Below the pieces are notes generated by a model. It did not search any database and was not told the origin of the DNA. It saw only the letters and a program-made list of their open reading frames with translations. The translations under genes and the position numbers were made by a program. From assembly GCA_002304995.1 (NCBI GenBank), contig DBPV01000112.1, positions 1-17,659 of the forward strand: DNA of 17,659 bases. Reading direction: 5' to 3'. The first letter of the stretch is position 1. Each line of letters starts with the position of its first letter. Of the stretch, positions 14,194 through 17,659 are shown one piece after another. This DNA comes from Syntrophaceae bacterium UBA1411 (GTDB lineage: Bacteria > Desulfobacterota > Syntrophia > Syntrophales > Smithellaceae).

Positions 14194-15743
14194 GACTGCC
14201 CCCGAAAGAAATCCGTGTAGCGGATGACCACGCACATCCGTTCAATATCTTCGTCCAGCGGCCGGTCCTCGATCACCGGGTCGCTGACCTGGCGGATGTC
14301 GCCAAGCGCCCGGGCCAGGAGCGGACGGGCCTTGATGTCGGCGCGGATGTCGCAGGCCTGCGCCGCGGCCAGCAGATGAATGGCCGCCACCCGCTCCGCG
14401 AGCGTACAGACGCGTTCCGCGTCGCGGGCCGCGATGGTGCCCATGCTCACCTTGTCCTGATTGTGCGATTCCGTCGACCGCGAAAAAGAGGCGGCGGGCA
14501 TTGTGGCTTTGAGCGCCTCGGCCGCCAGCGCCGACGACGCCAGCGACATGGCCTTGAAGCCGTGGTGCAGACCGGCCGATCCGCCGTTGACGCGCACCAG
14601 GTCGCCCGGCAGCCCCCGGTTGACGTTCGGATTGACGAGCAGCATGATCTGGCGGTCGCACATGTCCGCGGCGGACGCGAGCGCCGCCTTGAGGCCGTCC
14701 ATGGCAAAGGCGATGTGTCCGCCGTAGAAATTGCCGCCCATCAGCACCTGCCCGGTGGCGGGATCGAAGATGGGATTGTCGTTGGAGGAATTGGCCTCGA
14801 TTTCCACCCACGGGATGATCCAGGAAAGCGCATCGTCGAGCACGCCCAGCACCTGCGGCGTGCAGCGCAGCGAATAGGGATCCTGCAGGGTTTCCAGCGC
14901 ATCGTCCTCGAGCTGCCGCACGGACACTTTCGCAAGCAGCAGACGGGCGATTTCCCGGGCGACGGCCGCCTGGCCGGGAAAAGGCTTGGCCTCGGAAATC
15001 ACCGGATGATAGTGATGGGCGTTCCCCCGCATCGCGTGCACCGACAGAGCGGTGGCGTATATCATCGCGTCCCGGATGCGCCGGGCCCGCTCGACGGAGA
15101 TCGCGGCGATTCCGGTCATGGTCGTCGTGCCGTTCACCATCGACAGGGGTTCCTTGGGTCGATAGACGTAGGGCTTCAATCCGGCTTTCTTGAGCGCCTT
15201 CGCGGCCGGCATCACGTCGCCTTCGTAAAACACCTCGCGCTGGCCGGCCAGCGCCGCTCCGATATAGGACATGGGCGTCAGATCGCCGGAGGCGCCCACC
15301 GACCCCTCGCCCGGCACGACGGGCGTAATGCCCGCGTTCAAAAAGGCGGCCATCTGCTCCAGAAGCCCCAGCGACACGCCGGAGTAGCCGCGCGCCAGGC
15401 ACAGAATGCGCGTCAGCATTGCGGCGCGCGTTTCTTCGATGCCGATGGGCTCGCCGGTCCCGCATCCGTGGAATTTCAGAATATTGGGACCGTTTTTCAT
15501 GGCCGCCGCCAGATCGATCCGGTTTCCGCACGATTTCCCGTAGCCCGTGTTGACGCCGTAAACCGGAACGCCCTTTTTCAGGGACGTCATCAGCGCCTGC
15601 TCGGTTGCCGCCATCCGCTTCTGAAACGCGCGCGAGCGGCTGATCGCGACGGCGAGGCCGTCTTTGGCGACGGCGATAATTTCCGCAAAACTGACCGGGC
15701 CGCCGTCGATGACGAGGGCGGCCTTTCTGCCATTTTTTTTCAT
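14190..15743 (-). CDS. MIO-type aromatic amino acid ammonia-lyase (HAL/TAL-like)
   Basis: This is a 517-residue cytoplasmic enzyme of the histidine/phenylalanine ammonia-lyase superfamily; it releases ammonia from an amino acid to give an arylacrylate. The self-forming MIO cofactor triad A151-S152-G153 lies in GSVGASGDLTP. The catalytic Tyr (Y62) is in YGVNTGYG. KFHGCGTG carries H92 at the HAL His83 position. SHNQDKVSM resembles the PAL/TAL HNQD motif and puts Gln where histidase has Glu414, which argues against histidine as substrate. No other hut genes are near. Together with 4HBT, GT2 and MMPL genes it fits the lyases of aryl-polyene/flexirubin clusters. The start at 15743 has AGGAG 12 nt upstream; ATG at 15773 (527 residues) is the alternative. 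Whether it uses Tyr, Phe or another residue is inference. Confidence 0.87.
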   Translation of the reverse strand: MKKNGRKAALVIDGGPVSFAEIIAVAKDGLAVAISRSRAFQKRMAATEQALMTSLKKGVPVYGVNTGYGKSCGNRIDLAAAMKNGPNILKFHGCGTGEPIGIEETRAAMLTRILCLARGYSGVSLGLLEQMAAFLNAGITPVVPGEGSVGASGDLTPMSYIGAALAGQREVFYEGDVMPAAKALKKAGLKPYVYRPKEPLSMVNGTTTMTGIAAISVERARRIRDAMIYATALSVHAMRGNAHHYHPVISEAKPFPGQAAVAREIARLLLAKVSVRQLEDDALETLQDPYSLRCTPQVLGVLDDALSWIIPWVEIEANSSNDNPIFDPATGQVLMGGNFYGGHIAFAMDGLKAALASAADMCDRQIMLLVNPNVNRGLPGDLVRVNGGSAGLHHGFKAMSLASSALAAEALKATMPAASFSRSTESHNQDKVSMGTIAARDAERVCTLAERVAAIHLLAAAQACDIRADIKARPLLARALGDIRQVSDPVIEDRPLDEDIERMCVVIRYTDFFRGQS

Positions 15744-15778
15744 GGCCCGGCTTTTCTCCTTTCCCCGAAGCATCCTGT

Positions 15779-17008
15779 TCAGGCGCGGACGCGCGGCTTG
15801 TACGTGCCGTCCGCCTTTTCCTTGTCCATGACTTTTTTCAGCATCTTGAACATTTTATAATTGGCCGGCTCTTCTTCATAAAACCGGTCCCAGCAGTAGT
15901 AGTACATTTCCTGCAGCTTTTCCGGCGTCATCATCTTGGGCTGGAAAACCACCTTGCCGCAGGTATAGTCGCTCCAGTCGTAGGAGAAGATCCGCCCCTC
16001 CTTGTGCAGGTCGTCAAACGTGCGCGTGTGGACAAACGGCGTGAGAATGGTGAACTCCGCCATGTCCAGCTCGATTTCCAGGAGAAAGTCCATCCACCGT
16101 TTGATGTAGTCCTCCGTGTGGTAGTCGAGCCCCAGAAGGATGCTGCCCTCCACGGCGATGCCGTAATCATGATAGCGTTTGATCCGGTCGCGGATGTAGT
16201 CGGAAGAGTCGAAAATCGTCTGGTAGACGAACCAGGCGCCGGCCTGCGCCGCGAGATCCAGAACCTCGTCGTCGTCTTCGATCGGATGGCAGCACCATTT
16301 CTTCTTGAGCGGAATCATTTCCTTAAAAAGGCCGATTTCCCAGTCGCGGTCCTGCGCAAGCGAGTTGTCCACGATGAACAGGCGGTTGTTGTCGATCGCC
16401 GCCATTTCCGCGACAACCCGGTCGTAGGGGCGGGCGCGGAAACTTCGGCCGCCCAGGAAGCGCACCGCGCAGGGATAGCAGTTGAAGCGGCAGCCGCGGG
16501 ACGCGTGCACCAGATCGACCATCTGCACGCCGCGGTAGTTGTACAGATCGCGTTTGAGGATGTCGCGGCGGGCCGTTCCCACGTTTTCGATCGGCGGAAA
16601 GTTCTGCATGTAATTGTAGACTTTCTTAAGCCGGCCGGCTTTGAGATCGTCAAACACCTGCTCCAGCCGCCCTTCGGCTTCGCCCAGAAACACCGCGTCG
16701 GCATGCTGTTCGCACTCTTCGGCGTGCAGCATCGCGGCGATGCCGCCGCAGATGACCTTGATGCCCCGGGCGCGAAACGCGTCGGCGATTTCCCAGCCGC
16801 GCTTCACCTGGGCGGTGAGCATCATGGACACGCCGACAAAATCGGTCCGGGCGTCGAGATCCACCGGCTCGACGTTTTCGTCGATGAAGGTCACCTCCAC
16901 ATCGGGAGGCAGGGCCGCGGCCATCACGACCGGTCCGTGCGGCGGCAGGATAAATCTCGTCTGGCGGTCCAGCTTTTCCCATTTCGGATAAATCAGCAAA
17001 AATTTCAT
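15779..17008 (-). CDS. B12-binding-domain radical SAM protein
   Basis: This is a 409-residue protein. Residues ~1-130 look like a Rossmann-like cobalamin-binding domain (KFLLIYPKW; GVSMML; KVICGGIAAMLHAEE; FLGEAEG). The radical SAM core has the CxxxCxxC iron-sulfur motif at C173, C177 and C180 (SRGCRFNCYPC), followed by FIVDNSLAQD and IEGSILLGL-like strands. The C-terminal part (~330-405) resembles the extension found in B12-radical SAM proteins of the DUF4070 type. Such enzymes perform methylations, ring rearrangements or other radical steps on lipids and natural products; the substrate here is unknown. A good SD (AGGGA, ~6 nt) precedes ATG at 17008. It lies 21 nt after the acyl-CoA dehydrogenase stop and 35 nt before the lyase start, consistent with one operon. 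Confidence 0.87.
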   Translation of the reverse strand: MKFLLIYPKWEKLDRQTRFILPPHGPVVMAAALPPDVEVTFIDENVEPVDLDARTDFVGVSMMLTAQVKRGWEIADAFRARGIKVICGGIAAMLHAEECEQHADAVFLGEAEGRLEQVFDDLKAGRLKKVYNYMQNFPPIENVGTARRDILKRDLYNYRGVQMVDLVHASRGCRFNCYPCAVRFLGGRSFRARPYDRVVAEMAAIDNNRLFIVDNSLAQDRDWEIGLFKEMIPLKKKWCCHPIEDDDEVLDLAAQAGAWFVYQTIFDSSDYIRDRIKRYHDYGIAVEGSILLGLDYHTEDYIKRWMDFLLEIELDMAEFTILTPFVHTRTFDDLHKEGRIFSYDWSDYTCGKVVFQPKMMTPEKLQEMYYYCWDRFYEEEPANYKMFKMLKKVMDKEKADGTYKPRVRA

Positions 17009-17029
17009 GGCATCCCTTTTTTTCTTTTT

Positions 17030-17659
17030 TTATTTGGTGACGGCTTTGGCGATGATCGTTTTCATGATCTCGTTGGAGCCGGCGAGGATCCGCGTAATCC
17101 GGATGTCGCGCCAGGCGCGGGCGATCGGATACTCCTCGCAGTAGCCGTAGCCGCCGAACAGTTGCAGACAGCGGTCGGCCGTGCGCCAGGCCATTTCCGT
17201 CACCCAGAACTTCGCCATGGAAACGTCGATCACAACCGAATTTTTTCGCCAGTGCTCCACGATCAGTTTGTCCACAAACGTCCGGCCGATTTTGACCTCG
17301 GCCGCCATTTCCGCGAGCGCAAACTGAGTGTTTTGAAATCCCGCAAGCGGCTTGCCGAAAACCTGCCTTTCCTTGCAGTAGCGGATCGTTTCTCCGAGCA
17401 TGAACTCCGCCGCCGTCTGCGCGCCGATCGTGCAGACGAGGCGCTCCTGCTGGAGGTTCTTCATCAGATTCCTGAAGCCGGACCCTTTCGGTCCCAGACG
17501 GTTTTCCTTCGGAATCCGGCAGTCGGCGAAGAAAAGCTCCGCCGTGTCCTGGCTGCGCCAGCCGATTTTTTTGAGCTTCCGGCCTTTTTCGAAGCCGGGC
17601 GTCCGGGCCTCCACCAGAAACAGGTCCACGGCGGCGTGCGGATTCGGCTCCCGGGGATC
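17030..17659 (-). CDS. Acyl-CoA dehydrogenase, long-chain/isovaleryl type, N-terminus outside window
   Basis: The C-terminal 209 residues of a flavin acyl-CoA dehydrogenase are seen; the frame is open to the right edge, so about 170-180 N-terminal residues are missing. Visible are GWRSQDTAELFFADCRIP, the FAD-contacting RQVFGKPLAGFQNTQF, LQLFGGYGYCEEYPIARAWRD and the end ILAGSNEIMKTIIAK. At the medium-chain catalytic Glu position (YEGT) this protein has Ala (LAGS), but LQQERL carries the Glu used by long-chain and isovaleryl-CoA dehydrogenases, so the enzyme looks active and LCAD/IVD-like. It would form a 2,3-double bond in an acyl-CoA and pass electrons to ETF. It is the most upstream visible gene of the operon. 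Confidence 0.9.
   Translation of the reverse strand, partial: DPREPNPHAAVDLFLVEARTPGFEKGRKLKKIGWRSQDTAELFFADCRIPKENRLGPKGSGFRNLMKNLQQERLVCTIGAQTAAEFMLGETIRYCKERQVFGKPLAGFQNTQFALAEMAAEVKIGRTFVDKLIVEHWRKNSVVIDVSMAKFWVTEMAWRTADRCLQLFGGYGYCEEYPIARAWRDIRITRILAGSNEIMKTIIAKAVTK

Noticed and set aside
14190..15743. Calling the lyase hutH (histidine catabolism)
   Set aside because: No other hut genes are nearby, and the HNQD-type motif has Gln in place of the histidase Glu; the context fits an aromatic acid pathway better.
14376..15860. 494-codon plus-strand frame opposite the ammonia-lyase gene
   Set aside because: It is antisense to a lyase with all catalytic motifs and its translation shows no family features.

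Overview
The window looks like a chromosomal segment of a GC-rich, probably anaerobic proteobacterium-like bacterium. My best guess is Desulfobacterota (Syntrophus/Smithella-type), inferred from the mix of acyl-CoA enzymes, a B12-type radical SAM protein, an MMPL lipid exporter and response-regulator/TPR proteins. I ran no database search, so the taxonomy is inference.

Layout. (1) 1-2717, minus strand: a type I restriction-modification methylase gene (hsdM) followed by a RAYT/REP-type Y1 transposase gene that overlaps it by 4 nt (ATGA) and runs off the left edge. A GC-rich palindrome lies inside both reading frames and adds the same peptide, GTARRAPT, to both proteins. (2) 2718-3098: an AT-richer intergenic stretch with a candidate hsdM promoter and a strong hairpin. 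(3) 3099-7070, minus strand: a crotonase-fold enoyl-CoA isomerase/hydratase, and upstream of it a 1024-residue MMPL/RND exporter fused to a SAM methyltransferase. (4) 7265-10419, plus strand: a signalling operon of a REC-TPR response regulator, a sensor-less histidine kinase and a coiled-coil/TPR protein. (5) 10416-11189, minus strand: a J-domain protein with four ~29-residue C-terminal repeats, tail-to-tail with the signalling operon. (6) 11263-17659, minus strand: a tight run read right to left as LCAD-like acyl-CoA dehydrogenase (partial), B12-binding radical SAM protein, MIO-type aromatic amino acid lyase, 4HBT thioesterase, DAK2-FakA/DegV-FakB fusion and GT2 glycosyltransferase.

How the genes may work together. 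Lyase, 4HBT thioesterase, GT2, methyltransferase and MMPL exporter is the accessory gene set of aryl-polyene/flexirubin-like lipid pigment clusters. A plausible reading is that an aromatic amino acid is deaminated to an arylacrylate, which is built into an acyl product, handled by the thioesterase and fatty-acid-kinase-like fusion, glycosylated or methylated, and exported by MMPL. The ketosynthase, ketoreductase, dehydratase, ACP and ligase genes that would prove this are not in the window; they would have to lie to the right or elsewhere. The most unusual items are the MMPL-methyltransferase fusion, the one-polypeptide FakA-FakB-like protein within the lyase operon, the repeat-bearing J-domain protein, and the in-frame palindromes in the methylase and transposase.
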